Positions 35,486 to 45,938 of a stretch of 64,000 nucleotides of DNA are shown here, in pieces (positions within the stretch are counted from its first letter, which is position 1; each line of letters starts with the position of its first letter). The translations under genes and the position numbers were made by a program. This DNA comes from Erythrobacter sp. (GTDB lineage: Bacteria; Pseudomonadota; Alphaproteobacteria; Sphingomonadales; Sphingomonadaceae), in NCBI GenBank assembly GCA_019739335.1, contig CP073261.1:3090001-3154000 (forward strand), given 5' to 3'. The notes beneath the pieces are model-generated. The model was not told where the DNA came from and made no database searches. It saw only the letters and a program-made list of their open reading frames with translations.

Positions 35486-37306
35486 CTACTCCTCCCCCAT
35501 CCGCAACGCCGCGATAAACGCCTCCTGCGGGATGCTCACGTTCCCGTACTCGCGCATCCGCGCTTTCCCCTTCTTCTGCTTTTCCAGCAGCTTCTTCTTG
35601 CGCGAGATATCGCCGCCGTAGCATTTCGCGGTCACGTCCTTGCGCAGCGCTGCGATCGTTTCGCGGGCGATTACCTTGCCGCCGATGGCGGCCTGGATCG
35701 GGATCTTGAACAGGTGGCGGGGGATCAGGTCTTTCAGGCGTTCGCACATGCCGCGCCCGCGTTCCTCCGCCACGTTGCGGTGGACGATCAGGCTGAGCGC
35801 GTCCACCGGCTCGGCATTGACGAGGATGTTCATCTTCACCAGATCGCCTTCGCGCAGGCCGATCTGCTCGTAATCGAACGAGGCATAGCCGCGGCTGATG
35901 CTTTTCAGGCGGTCGTAGAAATCGAACACCACTTCGTTGAGCGGCAATTCGTAAGTCACCTGCGCGCGGCCGCCGACATAGGTGAGATCGGTCTGGATCC
36001 CGCGCCGGTCCTGGCACAGCTTCAGGATCGAGCCGAGGTATTCGTCCGGCGTGTAGATCACCGCCTTGATCCACGGTTCCTCGATGGTGTCGATGCGGTT
36101 CACGTCCGGCCAGTCCGCCGGGTTGTGAATGTCGATCACTGTGGCGTCCTCGTTCCTGGTGTGGCCGAGGTGGATGCGGTAGACCACGCTGGGCGCGGTG
36201 GTGATGAGATCGAGATCGTACTCGCGGCTCAGCCGTTCCTGGATGATTTCGAGATGCAGCAGGCCGAGGAACCCGGCGCGGAAGCCGAAGCCCAATGCGG
36301 CGCTGCTTTCCATCTCGTAGGTGAAGCTGGCATCGTTCAGCCGCAGCTTGCCGATGCTTTCGCGCAGCTTCTCAAAGTCCGCCGCGTCCACCGGGAACAA
36401 CCCGCAGAACACCACCGGCTGCACTTCCTTGTACCCGGCCAGCGCCTCGGTCGCGCCGTTCTTGACCGTGGTGATGGTGTCACCCACGCGGGCCTGCTCC
36501 ACCTCCTTGATCTGCGCGGTGATGAAGCCGATTTCGCCGGGGCCCAGTTCGGGCAGGTCGATCCGCTTGGGGGTGAAGGCGCCCACCCGGTCCACCAGGT
36601 GCTGGGTGCCGCCCTGCATGAACCTGACTTCGAGGCCCTTCTTGAGCACGCCGTCGATCACGCGGACGAGGATGACCACGCCGAGGTAGGGATCGTACCA
36701 GCTATCGACCAGCATGGCCTTCAATGGCTTGGTGGCGTCGCCCTGCGGCGGGGGAATGCGGGCGACGACGGCTTCGAGCACGTCCTCGATGCCGATGCCG
36801 GACTTGGCGCTGGTGAGCACGGCCTCGCTCGCGTCGAGCCCGATGATGTCCTCGATCTCGGCGCGGACCTTCTCCGGCTCGGCGGCGGGGAGATCGATCT
36901 TGTTGATGACGCAGACGATTTCGTGGTCGTGCTCGATCGACTGGTAGACGTTGGCGAGCGTTTGCGCCTCGACGCCCTGCGCAGCGTCCACCACGAGCAG
37001 CGCGCCTTCGCAGGCGGCTAGCGAGCGCGAGACTTCGTAGGCGAAATCGACGTGGCCGGGGGTGTCCATGAGGTTGAGCTCATAGGTCTTGCCGTCTTTT
37101 GCGGTGTAATTGAGGCGCACGGTCTGTGCCTTGATGGTGATCCCGCGCTCCTTCTCGATATCCATGTTATCAAGGACTTGCTCGGACATCTCCCGCGCCG
37201 TCAGCCCCCCCGTGGTCTGGATCAACCGATCCGCCAAGGTGGACTTGCCATGGTCAATATGTGCAATGATGCTGAAATTTCTGATCAGCGAAAGGTCGGT
37301 AGCCAT
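35486..37306 (-). CDS. lepA: Elongation factor 4 (LepA)
   Basis: A 606-residue translational GTPase that back-translocates stalled ribosomes. G1 is [14 protein letters not shown] (about residues 16-29), followed by DTPGHVDF (G3) and NKIDLP (G4); the EF-G-like domains follow, and the C-terminus has the lysine-rich [23 protein letters not shown] unique to LepA. Length is normal. It marks the return to core high-GC sequence right after the defence insert. Confidence 0.97.
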   Translation of the reverse strand: MATDLSLIRNFSIIAHIDHGKSTLADRLIQTTGGLTAREMSEQVLDNMDIEKERGITIKAQTVRLNYTAKDGKTYELNLMDTPGHVDFAYEVSRSLAACEGALLVVDAAQGVEAQTLANVYQSIEHDHEIVCVINKIDLPAAEPEKVRAEIEDIIGLDASEAVLTSAKSGIGIEDVLEAVVARIPPPQGDATKPLKAMLVDSWYDPYLGVVILVRVIDGVLKKGLEVRFMQGGTQHLVDRVGAFTPKRIDLPELGPGEIGFITAQIKEVEQARVGDTITTVKNGATEALAGYKEVQPVVFCGLFPVDAADFEKLRESIGKLRLNDASFTYEMESSAALGFGFRAGFLGLLHLEIIQERLSREYDLDLITTAPSVVYRIHLGHTRNEDATVIDIHNPADWPDVNRIDTIEEPWIKAVIYTPDEYLGSILKLCQDRRGIQTDLTYVGGRAQVTYELPLNEVVFDFYDRLKSISRGYASFDYEQIGLREGDLVKMNILVNAEPVDALSLIVHRNVAEERGRGMCERLKDLIPRHLFKIPIQAAIGGKVIARETIAALRKDVTAKCYGGDISRKKKLLEKQKKGKARMREYGNVSIPQEAFIAALRMGEE

Positions 37307-37377
37307 GCGCGGCCTCTAGCGGGGTGCAGGCGCGCTGTCAGCAGGGAACGAAGGCCATCCACCGCTCCCCTGGGGAA

Positions 37378-39618
37378 TCAACCGGCGCGGAGCGATCCGG
37401 CAGTGATATCGACCTGCATGAAGCGCGGGCGCGTGGCTTGTCCGCCGTGCTGGTTCGGCATCGCATAGTGCCCTGGCGGCAATGCCTGCAACGGCATCCC
37501 CGCCGCCGCCAGCATGTAGGGGGAAACGCGGTGCCTGGTGCACAGCCCGCCCGCCCCGTCGCTCACCAGCAGGTTCTCGAACGCAAGCCCTTGCGTCGCG
37601 TCCTGCGATCGCTTCACCGTGCAGACCACGAGTTGCCCCTCGCCCAGATCGAGCACCAGCTGGGTTCCGACTGGCACATCCACCAGCCCCTCGATCCGTG
37701 CGCCAGAGCGGGAAAGATCGCGCAGCATGACCGAATAGTGATGATCCTCATGGATCACCCCCACCCGGCGGAACAGCGTTTTGCGGTCGGCACGGTGCCG
37801 CGCAGGGCCGGCAGGTTCATAGCTGAGTTCCCCCGAACCCAGCTTTTCGAGCACAGACGCCTGCGGTACCGCACGCGAGAAGATAAATCCTTGCACGAGG
37901 TCCGCTTCCAGCGCCGAAATGCACTTCAGCTCGTCCAGCGCTTCCACGCCTTCAGCGGTGGTGACCATCTTCATCGCCCGCGCCAGGCTGACAATGGCGG
38001 TGATGATGGCGGCGTTGGAATTGTCCTCTTCGGTACAGCCGCGCACAAAGCTCTGATCGATCTTGATCTTGCTGAAAGGCGCGCGGCGCAAGTAGGACAG
38101 CGACGAGTATCCGGTGCCGAAATCGTCCAGCGCCAGCTTCACCCCCAGCTTGCACAATTTCTTGAACATCTGGTCCGTGGCGGTGACGTCGCCCATGAAA
38201 ACGCTTTCGGTGATTTCCAGTTCGAGCTGCCGCGCCGGAAGTCCGGACGACGAAAGCGCATTGGCCACCACTGTGGGCAGGTTGTCGCTGGCGAATTGCT
38301 GCGCAGAGACATTCACAGACAAAGTGAGTTCGCCAGGCCATTTGGCGGCATCCTCGCAAGCCCGCCGCAGTGCCCATTCGCCAAGTGCATCGATAAGGTT
38401 GCTGTCTTCGGCGATGGGGATGAACACACCGGGGCTGACGGGGCCGTGATCGGGATGGTGCCAGCGCATCAGCGCTTCAAACCCCTTCACCATATGCGTG
38501 CGCGAACAGACGACCGGCTGGTAATGCATCTCCAGCTCGCCGCGCGCCAGGGCATCGCGCAGGTCTTCCTCGATCTCGCGGCGATCATCAGCTGATTCCT
38601 TCAGATCGTTGGAATAGAAGCGGAACTGCCCGCGCCCTCCGCCCTTGGCTGCATAGAGTGCCAAGTCGGTAGCCTTGATGAGTTCGCTCGGTTCGATCCC
38701 GTCGTAAGGCGCAATGGCGATGCCGATGGATGTGCCGATAATCGCCCGGCTACCCTCGATCGAGTACGGCTGGGAGATCATCTGGATAATGCGGTTGGCG
38801 AGATCGCCAAGGTCGCCGCGGTCGTCCTTGTCGGGGATGATGATCTGGAACTCGTCGCCACCCAGCCGGCCTATTTCGGCATCGTCGGGCACAATCCGCT
38901 GCAAGCGTTGCGCAACCTGTCGCAGCAGTTCGTCACCCGCCGGATGCCCGAGCGTGTCGTTCACCTGCTTGAAGCGATCGAGATCGAGCATCAGCAGGGC
39001 ACAGGACCGCTTTTCCATCCGGTACGCTTTGAGCACCGTTGTCAGGCGGGTCAGCATCCGGTGGCGATTGGCGAGGCCGGTAAGCGAATCGAAGGCCGCA
39101 GCCCGTGAGGAATCGCGCAATTGCTGATAGGTGGCGGTAATGTTCTTGGCACTGCCGCGATAGCCAAGGAAGTTCTGGGCATCGTCGAAATGCGGCTTGC
39201 CAGTCAGCGCCCACCAAGTCTCGATCTTGGTCGAGCCCGAGGCTTCGGCCTGCGGGATCAGCCGCACCACCTGTTCGCTGAAAGTCGTCCGCGCGCTCAG
39301 CAGGAAAGACAGCGGCCTGCCCCGCGTCTCGCCATCGTTATTCTCGACAGTCTCGACCAGTTTCGCGAGGTGAGCGCCGATCAGTTCACGGTTCTTTTCG
39401 AAGCAGGCGGCAGCATTGGGTGAGAGGTAGATCAGCCTGCCAAGCTCGTCGGTGGCCCAGAACCAGCTAAGGCCAGAGCGTTCGAAGGAATCCAGGAAGG
39501 AGAGGCGCTGACTGTCCGAGAATTCGACAACCTGAGAGACAGCGTTCTCGGCATCGGGCACACGGAGCCCGCCGGCAAGCGGGCCGCCGAAATTCCGGAA
39601 CATGCCACGAACCCCCAA
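37378..39618 (-). CDS. PAS-like/GGDEF/EAL/PilZ cyclic-di-GMP protein
   Basis: A 746-residue cytoplasmic signalling protein. A PAS-like sensor (about residues 30-160, SWFWATDELGRLIYLSPNA) precedes GGDEF (RLGGDEFQIIIPD), EAL (GFEALMRW, LELEITES, LALDDFGTGYSSL, IKIDQSFV, TTAEGVE) and a PilZ-like domain with DLSRSGARIEGL. Catalytic residues of both enzyme domains are kept, but the RxxD inhibitory site expected five residues before GGDEF is absent. TTG 39618 with AAGGA is taken as start; ATG 39603 is an alternative. It is followed upstream by a close paralogue. Confidence 0.88.
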   Translation of the reverse strand: MGVRGMFRNFGGPLAGGLRVPDAENAVSQVVEFSDSQRLSFLDSFERSGLSWFWATDELGRLIYLSPNAAACFEKNRELIGAHLAKLVETVENNDGETRGRPLSFLLSARTTFSEQVVRLIPQAEASGSTKIETWWALTGKPHFDDAQNFLGYRGSAKNITATYQQLRDSSRAAAFDSLTGLANRHRMLTRLTTVLKAYRMEKRSCALLMLDLDRFKQVNDTLGHPAGDELLRQVAQRLQRIVPDDAEIGRLGGDEFQIIIPDKDDRGDLGDLANRIIQMISQPYSIEGSRAIIGTSIGIAIAPYDGIEPSELIKATDLALYAAKGGGRGQFRFYSNDLKESADDRREIEEDLRDALARGELEMHYQPVVCSRTHMVKGFEALMRWHHPDHGPVSPGVFIPIAEDSNLIDALGEWALRRACEDAAKWPGELTLSVNVSAQQFASDNLPTVVANALSSSGLPARQLELEITESVFMGDVTATDQMFKKLCKLGVKLALDDFGTGYSSLSYLRRAPFSKIKIDQSFVRGCTEEDNSNAAIITAIVSLARAMKMVTTAEGVEALDELKCISALEADLVQGFIFSRAVPQASVLEKLGSGELSYEPAGPARHRADRKTLFRRVGVIHEDHHYSVMLRDLSRSGARIEGLVDVPVGTQLVLDLGEGQLVVCTVKRSQDATQGLAFENLLVSDGAGGLCTRHRVSPYMLAAAGMPLQALPPGHYAMPNQHGGQATRPRFMQVDITAGSLRAG

Positions 39619-39789
39619 GTTTTCGTTCCTTCAGAAAAGACCCCGGACAAATGCTCCCAGGATTACTGCGCTTCAATACGCAAGCATTAGTGATGCATAC
39701 TTACCAAACGCCTAAATACGGCATCTCGTCTTGAATTATCCGGCCGAGGAACGGCCCTGCACGACAGAAGGCCCCACCCCGGCAATTTG

Positions 39790-42546
39790 CTATCCGGCTT
39801 TTTGCAGTTCTTCTGGCATGAACTGGCGCGGCGGGGGCGCTTGAATCGCCGTGATCTGGCCGGATGAGTCCCGTTGCAGCGGGTTGGCGAATTCAACTCC
39901 AGTACGATCTTCCGCACTCCAGCGAGCGACGCAGGCCAAAGTTTGGTTGTGCGATATCTGCAACTGGAAATGGGTACCTGCCGGGACATTCCACAGACCC
40001 TCAATCATCGCTCCGGTTACCGAGATGTTGCGGATCGTGCCGTTATAGAAATGACCGTTATGCTCGAGCACAACCTTGCGGAGCATTTTCTGTCGAGCCG
40101 CTCGCGAGGATTTCGGTCCCTTGGCCTCCGCCTCCAACCCCCTGGCGATGCGTTCGTGAACCTGCTCGGCGGTGAGTGCCCGGTCAAATATGAAGCCTTG
40201 GACATGGCTGCACCCGTGCTGACGTATCAGGTCCAGCTCATCATGCGTTTCCACGCCTTCTGCCGTGGTATCCATACCCAATGACTTGGCAAGGCTGGTG
40301 ATCGAGGCGATGATCGCCGCGTTGCGGCTGCCCCTCTCGGTCATCCCGCGCACAAAGGTCTGGTCGATCTTGATCTTGTCGAAGGGCGCCTTTTTGAGAT
40401 AGCCGAGCGAGGAATAGCCGGTACCGAAGTCGTCCAGCGCCAGCCGCACCCCCACACGCTTGAGTGCCGCGAACATTTCGTCGGTACCACGGTCATCGCC
40501 GAGAAACACACTTTCCGTGATTTCCAGCTCCAACCGCGCCGGGCGCACTCCCGCCTGGTCTATCGCGTCGGCAACGATCGTCGGCAGGTTGAGGTTGGAG
40601 AACTGCAACGGCGATACATTCACCGCCACGCGCACTTCATCGGGCCAGCGCGCCAAATCCTGGCAGGCCCGGCGCAGCGCCCATTCACCCAATTGCTGGA
40701 TCAAACCGCAGTCCTCGGCTATTCCGATGAACCGTCCGGGTGATATCCACCCCTTTACGGGATGTTGCCACCTCATCAGGGCTTCGAAGCCCGCAATCCT
40801 GTCGGTGGCCAACGAAACAATCGGTTGGTAATGCAGCTGCATCTCACCCTTTGCTACCGCGTCCCGCAAATCTTCCTCAAGCTGCGAGCGCGCTTCCGCT
40901 TCGGCATGGAGGTCCTCTGCATAGAAGTGATAGCGACCGCGCCCCCCATCCTTTGCCGCATAGAGCGCAAGATCGGCGTTGCGGATCAGTTCCTCGGAAT
41001 TGTCGCCGTGTTCGGGGGCAACGGCAATCCCGATCGATGCGCCGATGACAACGCGCTGGCCATCGATGGAATATGGCTGCGACAGGGAGTGAATAATCTC
41101 GCGCCCCAGGTCGGCTAACGTCTGGCGCGGCACCCGGGCCGGGATGATGACCTTGAATTCATCGCCGCCCAGCCGACCAACCTGCCCGGCTGTGTCGACC
41201 GCACGTTCAAGCCGCTGCGCCACCTGCTTCAGCAATGCATCCCCCGCCGGGTGACCCATGGTGTCATTGACCTGCTTGAAGCGATCCAGGTCAAGCAGCA
41301 GGATCGCACATTCGCGATTGACTTCGGCCTGGGCGGTGAGGATTTTCTCGAGCGCCTGCGACATCTGGAACCGATTGGCTAGCCCGGTCAACGCATCGTA
41401 GCGGGCCAGCCGCGTCGCTTGTTCCTGGCTCCGCTTTCGTTCGGTAAGGTCGGTGCCCGACCCGCGGAATCCGACGAAGTTGTCGAACTGGTCATAAATC
41501 GGCCGCCCCGAAACCGACCACCAGCGTTCCTCACCATCAATCGCCGCGCGAACTGGCAACTCACTGAAGGCCGAGCGAGCGGAAAGATGGAACATCAGCG
41601 TCCGCTCGCCTTCGTCACCGGTGTCCTCCAGATCGAAAAGACGCGTGAATGGCTGGCCAACAAGCCTGTCAGGATTGCGGTGCAACGCTTTGGCTACAGG
41701 CGCCGAAACGTAGGTGAGCAGTGACCGACGATCTGTTTCCCAGAACCAACCCTGACCAGTTTCCTCGTAATCGGCGAGAATGTCGCGGGCGCGGGTTTGC
41801 ACCCGTTCCTGAGCATCCACCCTCTCCCGCTCCACCCGGTTCTCTTCCACCTGTTCGCGCACGACCAGCACAGCCACCAGCATGCCGACGGCCAGACCCA
41901 AAATGCCTGCGAGCGAGCCGTGTGTGACCACTGCCGATGACCAGATCGAGAATTGTGCGGCAAAAATCGCTGCAGGCTGGCGGCGGAGATATGCAGTGGC
42001 AATGCCACTCACACACAACATGCCGACCAAGGCGACATCCCAGGCAATGCCTTGATTGGTGGCCCATATGGTCAGCCCCATGCCGAACATGAACAGCGGC
42101 AGCATGACCACGCCCGCCAGCGCGATGATCTTGGCCAGCCGCTCCCGCTGCGCCACCAGATCGTGCACACGGCTGATCTGCATCGCGAAGATGACAGAGC
42201 AGACAAGAATTGCCCAGGTGCCCGGACGCGGAAGTTTCGCCGAAAACACCACGCACACTGTAATGGCTCCAACGATGCCGAGGATTACATAGGTCCACCT
42301 GCGGGGAAACCAGTGGTGGTGGGCCTGCATATAACGCGGGGCGTTGACGGCGCGATCGGCCCTGGGAGCGCGGCGCTGTCCGTCGCGGCGCTCTGTTGGC
42401 ATTGGCGCAGGTTTCGCGTCCGTTCGGGCAGCTTCCCGATCGGGAATTTCTACTTCCATTTCAGGCACAACGACGCCTGCCTCGCTACGCACAGGCGCTG
42501 CGTATGGCTGACGACGCTGTATGGCCTGGCGGGTCGCACCTTGCAT
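39790..42546 (-). CDS. Membrane GGDEF/EAL/PilZ cyclic-di-GMP protein
   Basis: A 918-residue paralogue of the previous protein with an added N-terminal membrane domain: a charged leader (1-80) and about five to six helices (about 83-235), then a PAS-like segment (YEETGQGWFWETDRRSLLTYVSAPVA). GGDEF reads RLGGDEFKVIIP, EAL keeps GFEALMRW, LELEITES, DDFGTGYSSLGYL and TTAEGVE, and the C-terminal PilZ has NISVTGAMIEGL, an N at the D/NxSxxG position. No RxxD inhibitory motif stands at the normal distance. It can probably both make and degrade cyclic-di-GMP, or has one activity dominant. The two genes are 171 bases apart. Confidence 0.9.
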   Translation of the reverse strand: MQGATRQAIQRRQPYAAPVRSEAGVVVPEMEVEIPDREAARTDAKPAPMPTERRDGQRRAPRADRAVNAPRYMQAHHHWFPRRWTYVILGIVGAITVCVVFSAKLPRPGTWAILVCSVIFAMQISRVHDLVAQRERLAKIIALAGVVMLPLFMFGMGLTIWATNQGIAWDVALVGMLCVSGIATAYLRRQPAAIFAAQFSIWSSAVVTHGSLAGILGLAVGMLVAVLVVREQVEENRVERERVDAQERVQTRARDILADYEETGQGWFWETDRRSLLTYVSAPVAKALHRNPDRLVGQPFTRLFDLEDTGDEGERTLMFHLSARSAFSELPVRAAIDGEERWWSVSGRPIYDQFDNFVGFRGSGTDLTERKRSQEQATRLARYDALTGLANRFQMSQALEKILTAQAEVNRECAILLLDLDRFKQVNDTMGHPAGDALLKQVAQRLERAVDTAGQVGRLGGDEFKVIIPARVPRQTLADLGREIIHSLSQPYSIDGQRVVIGASIGIAVAPEHGDNSEELIRNADLALYAAKDGGRGRYHFYAEDLHAEAEARSQLEEDLRDAVAKGEMQLHYQPIVSLATDRIAGFEALMRWQHPVKGWISPGRFIGIAEDCGLIQQLGEWALRRACQDLARWPDEVRVAVNVSPLQFSNLNLPTIVADAIDQAGVRPARLELEITESVFLGDDRGTDEMFAALKRVGVRLALDDFGTGYSSLGYLKKAPFDKIKIDQTFVRGMTERGSRNAAIIASITSLAKSLGMDTTAEGVETHDELDLIRQHGCSHVQGFIFDRALTAEQVHERIARGLEAEAKGPKSSRAARQKMLRKVVLEHNGHFYNGTIRNISVTGAMIEGLWNVPAGTHFQLQISHNQTLACVARWSAEDRTGVEFANPLQRDSSGQITAIQAPPPRQFMPEELQKAG

Positions 42547-42697
42547 GGCAGGCTACTGCCAGTTTCCCTTTGAAAAACGGTTAATTCGCAGAGACATATT
42601 CCGGCTAAGCAATAGCCGGGCAAAGCCTTTGCCCAAGCATTGCCGATGAGACCCGATCGTTTAAGGTTGCCGCGGGCAGCGGATGTCTGGAGGATGC

Positions 42698-44020
42698 ATG
42701 CGTCACATCGCCATAGTCGGCTCGGGGCCAGCCGGATATTACACCGCCGAAGCGGCGCAGAAGGCCTTTGGCGAAGATGTGCGGGTCGATGTGTTCGACA
42801 TGCTACCCGTCCCCTACGGACTGATCCGCACCGGAGTCGCACCGGATCACCAATCGATCAAGGGCGTTGCCCGCCGCTACGAGGCGACTGCACTGACCGA
42901 AAACGTCCGCTTTGTGGGCAATGTCGCCATCGGGCGCGATGTGGAAGTAGCTGAACTACAGGCACTTTATGATGCCGTCGTTCTTGCGACCGGGGCACCG
43001 AAAGATCGCCCGCTGGACCTGCCGGGGCAGGATCTTGTCAATGTTTTCGGCAGCGCCGCATTTGTAGGCTGGTACAATGGCCATCCTGAATTTGCCGCGC
43101 TCGATCCGGACCTTTCGGGCCGGACTGCGGTGGTGATCGGGATGGGGAATGTCGCGCTGGACGTAGCGCGGATGCTATCCAAGAAGGGGCGCGAATTCGG
43201 TGGATCGGATATCGTCGGCCATGCGCTGTCGGCGCTGACGGCGAGCAATATCGAGCGGATCGTGATCCTGGGCAGGCGTGGGCCGCACCAGATCATGATG
43301 ACGCCCAAGGAACTGGGCGAACTGGGGCAGCTCGATCAAGCCGCCCCATACGTTGCGCGCGATGACCTGCCCGACCCGTCGGCGGACGCGATACTCGAAC
43401 CCGGACTGCGCAAGTCAGTGAACCTGTTGCGCGAATTTGCCGCAACTCCCGAGCATATCCGCGCCGAAAAGCGCATTGCGGTGGAATTCGCCTTCTTCCG
43501 CCAGCCGGTCGCGCTGCTGGGTGCGGGCAAGGTGAAGGGAATCGAGGTCGAACGCACCGTGCTGGAAAAGGGCCGCGCTGTCGGCACGGGAGAAAAGGAG
43601 ACCTTGCCGACCGATCTCGTCATCGCCTGCATCGGTTATCGCACCGCGCCTATCCCCGGAGTGCCATTCGACACCCGCGCGGGCCGTTTCGCCAACGATG
43701 ACGGACGGATCATGCCCGGCCTTTACTGCGTTGGCTGGGCCAAGCGCGGACCTTCGGGCACGATCGGCACCAACAAGCCAGATGGTGCCGGCGTAATCGC
43801 ACACATCATGGCTGACATCGAAAACGGAGCGCTGGGCAACGGCGGCAAACGGGGCCGCACCGGGTTCGACGAACTAGCGCGGGCCAAGAGGCTGGATGTG
43901 GTCACTTTCCAAGACTGGAAGAAGATCGAACAGGCCGAGTCCTTGGCCGCGCGCGAGGGCGCCCCGCGCGAGAAATTCGTCGATGTCGAAGCGATGCTGA
44001 AGGCGCTGAAAAAGCCCTAG
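42698..44020 (+). CDS. Ferredoxin-NADP reductase, adrenodoxin-reductase-like
   Basis: A 440-residue FAD- and NADPH-binding reductase. GSGPAGYYTAEAAQKAF (residues 7-23) is the FAD motif, PVPYGLIRTGVAPDHQSIKGV is signature sequence of the FprA/adrenodoxin reductase group, GMGNVALDVARMLSK binds NADP, and GWAKRGPSGTIGTNKPDG is the second FAD contact. It transfers electrons to a ferredoxin for cytochrome P450 or other oxygenases, or for Fe-S cluster assembly. GGAGG precedes the ATG. Monocistronic; its stop is 2 bases before the convergent dnaN end. Confidence 0.92.
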   Translation: MRHIAIVGSGPAGYYTAEAAQKAFGEDVRVDVFDMLPVPYGLIRTGVAPDHQSIKGVARRYEATALTENVRFVGNVAIGRDVEVAELQALYDAVVLATGAPKDRPLDLPGQDLVNVFGSAAFVGWYNGHPEFAALDPDLSGRTAVVIGMGNVALDVARMLSKKGREFGGSDIVGHALSALTASNIERIVILGRRGPHQIMMTPKELGELGQLDQAAPYVARDDLPDPSADAILEPGLRKSVNLLREFAATPEHIRAEKRIAVEFAFFRQPVALLGAGKVKGIEVERTVLEKGRAVGTGEKETLPTDLVIACIGYRTAPIPGVPFDTRAGRFANDDGRIMPGLYCVGWAKRGPSGTIGTNKPDGAGVIAHIMADIENGALGNGGKRGRTGFDELARAKRLDVVTFQDWKKIEQAESLAAREGAPREKFVDVEAMLKALKKP

Positions 44021-44021
44021 G

Positions 44022-45149
44022 CTACACCCGCATCGGCATGAGCACGTAAAGCGCTGCGCTCTTCTCGTTCTCGCGGATCAGCGTCGGCGCACCGGCATCG
44101 GCGAAGTGCAGTTCCACAGTGCCGCTGCCGAGTTGCTGGAGGATGTCCTTCAAATAGCTCGCGTTGAAGCCGATCTCGATCGGATCGGACGAATACTGCG
44201 AGGAGACTTCCTCCACCGCATTGCCGTTGTCCGGGCTGGTGACGGTGAGCGTCACCTTGTCGGCTTCCAGCCCCATTTTCACCGCGCGGGTCTTCTCGGT
44301 GGCGATCGTCGCCACGCGGTCCACCCCGGCGTAGAGCGACTTCGGGTCGACCTTGAGCAGCTTGTCGTTGCCGGTCGGGATCACCCGGCTGTAATCGGGG
44401 AAGGTGCCGTCGATAAGCTTGCTGGTCAGCACCACCCCGCCCTCTCCGCCCAGCCCGAAGCGGATCTTCGACGGGCTGAGATCGATCTGCACATTGCCCT
44501 CGGACGCTTCCTCGAGCAGCTTGCGCAGTTCGGCCACTGCCTTGCGCGGCACGATCACGTCCGGCATCCCCTCGGCCCCAGCAGGGCGCGGCAGGGTGAA
44601 GCGGGCTAGCCGGTGACCATCCGTCGCCGCAGCCTTCAGCACGCCGCCATCCTCGTCCGAAACGTGCAAAAAAATGCCGTTCAGGTAATACCGGGTTTCC
44701 TCGGTGCTGATGGCAAACCGGGTGCGATCGATCAGTTCGGCGAGCAGCTTGGCCGCGACTTCGAAACTGGTCGGCAGGTCGCCTTCGACGATCACCGGGA
44801 AATCATCACGCGGCAGGGTCGGCAGCTTGAACTTGCTGCGCCCCGCCTTGATTTCCATGCGGTTGTCGGCGGTTTCCAAGCTGACCTCGCTGCCATCGGG
44901 CAGCTTGCGGGCAATATCGAACAGCAGGTGCGCGGAAACGGTGATCGCGCCGGGCGTATCGACGCGGTTGGCGCGCAGGTTGTCCACCACCTGCAGGTCG
45001 AGATCGGTCGCCATGATCCGCACATGCCCGCCAGCCTCGGCTTCGATCAGCACGTTGGAGAGGATGGGAATGGTATTGCGCCGCTCCACCACGCTCTGGA
45101 CGTGGGACAGGCTGCGAAGCAGCTCTGCGCGTTCGATGGTGACTTTCAT
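44022..45149 (-). CDS. dnaN: DNA polymerase III beta subunit (sliding clamp)
   Basis: A 375-residue sliding clamp of three related domains: MKVTIERAELLRSLSHVQSVVERRNTIPILSNVLIEAE at the start, the middle ETRYYLNGIFLHV, and KLIDGTFPDYSRVIP with the C-terminal LYVLMPMRV. The final residues MPMRV are the conserved clamp C-terminus that binds partners. ATG 45149 is chosen over TTG 45155. It is here away from dnaA, as is common in Alphaproteobacteria. Confidence 0.97.
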   Translation of the reverse strand: MKVTIERAELLRSLSHVQSVVERRNTIPILSNVLIEAEAGGHVRIMATDLDLQVVDNLRANRVDTPGAITVSAHLLFDIARKLPDGSEVSLETADNRMEIKAGRSKFKLPTLPRDDFPVIVEGDLPTSFEVAAKLLAELIDRTRFAISTEETRYYLNGIFLHVSDEDGGVLKAAATDGHRLARFTLPRPAGAEGMPDVIVPRKAVAELRKLLEEASEGNVQIDLSPSKIRFGLGGEGGVVLTSKLIDGTFPDYSRVIPTGNDKLLKVDPKSLYAGVDRVATIATEKTRAVKMGLEADKVTLTVTSPDNGNAVEEVSSQYSSDPIEIGFNASYLKDILQQLGSGTVELHFADAGAPTLIRENEKSAALYVLMPMRV

Positions 45150-45296
45150 GGCCAATCATTCCCCATTGCGCGCTGGTGTGACCGGGACGGCCCGGATTCG
45201 CCTGCCAGCGCCGGTATAGATGCTGCCCTACCCTTAGCGAAGGCGCAAAGAGGGGCAAGGATTCGGATCGAGCAGGCGGGATTCGCTGGGGAAAAG

Positions 45297-45935
45297 TTAG
45301 CTGATGAGGGGTGATCCGGCGAAAACTCTTGTTTGCGCAGACTTCGCGTCGGTGCTGCGGACATAATGCGCAATGGCCTGGGCAATTTTCCATCCCCCAA
45401 CAACAGAGGGTTCGATCGGATTGGCGTAGTCGGCAGGCTCAGTGCAAACCAAGCGAAGATCAATGAGGTCGAGATTCGCGCGATGAACATTGCGCGAGAT
45501 TGCATCGTTGAAAATCGACATGGCGGTCGTAATCAACGGCCCCATGTTGGCATCGTATATCGTGCAGATCGCCACTGGCCTTTCCAGCAAAGCGGCGGCT
45601 TCCACCATTTGTCGATGAGCAGGCTCTAGCTCCGCTCTGGCCTCAGCAAGCAGAGCCAACCCAGAACCAACCGTCGAGACGGGCTTCTCAAGCATGGTTG
45701 CATGATGAAGAATGTCGTTTCCGCCGCATGAGACGATCACATGGGTCGCGTCCTTTGGGCAGCGTCCCAATTGCTCGACTGCGTGCTCGCAGATGCTCCC
45801 GTCCACTGCAGCAAGCGTAACCCGATCATCAGGCTGCAAAATTTCGCGCAACTGCGCGGCTACGTCCGGGCCGCCATCCACGTAGGCAGTATTATCGAAG
45901 AGGGAATCTCCGATCAGGACGACATGGCGACTCAT
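45297..45935 (-). CDS. SGNH/GDSL-family hydrolase
   Basis: A 212-residue protein with block I GDSLFDN (residues 9-15), block III GGNDIL and a C-terminal EPSVVGGWKIAQAIAHYV, whose position matches the catalytic acid/base block although the usual DxxH is not clear. There is no signal peptide. It may be an esterase. It begins 4 bases after the fabG stop, but composition is slightly lower in G+C than fabG. Confidence 0.78.
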   Translation of the reverse strand: MSRHVVLIGDSLFDNTAYVDGGPDVAAQLREILQPDDRVTLAAVDGSICEHAVEQLGRCPKDATHVIVSCGGNDILHHATMLEKPVSTVGSGLALLAEARAELEPAHRQMVEAAALLERPVAICTIYDANMGPLITTAMSIFNDAISRNVHRANLDLIDLRLVCTEPADYANPIEPSVVGGWKIAQAIAHYVRSTDAKSAQTRVFAGSPLIS

Positions 45936-45938
45936 CGA

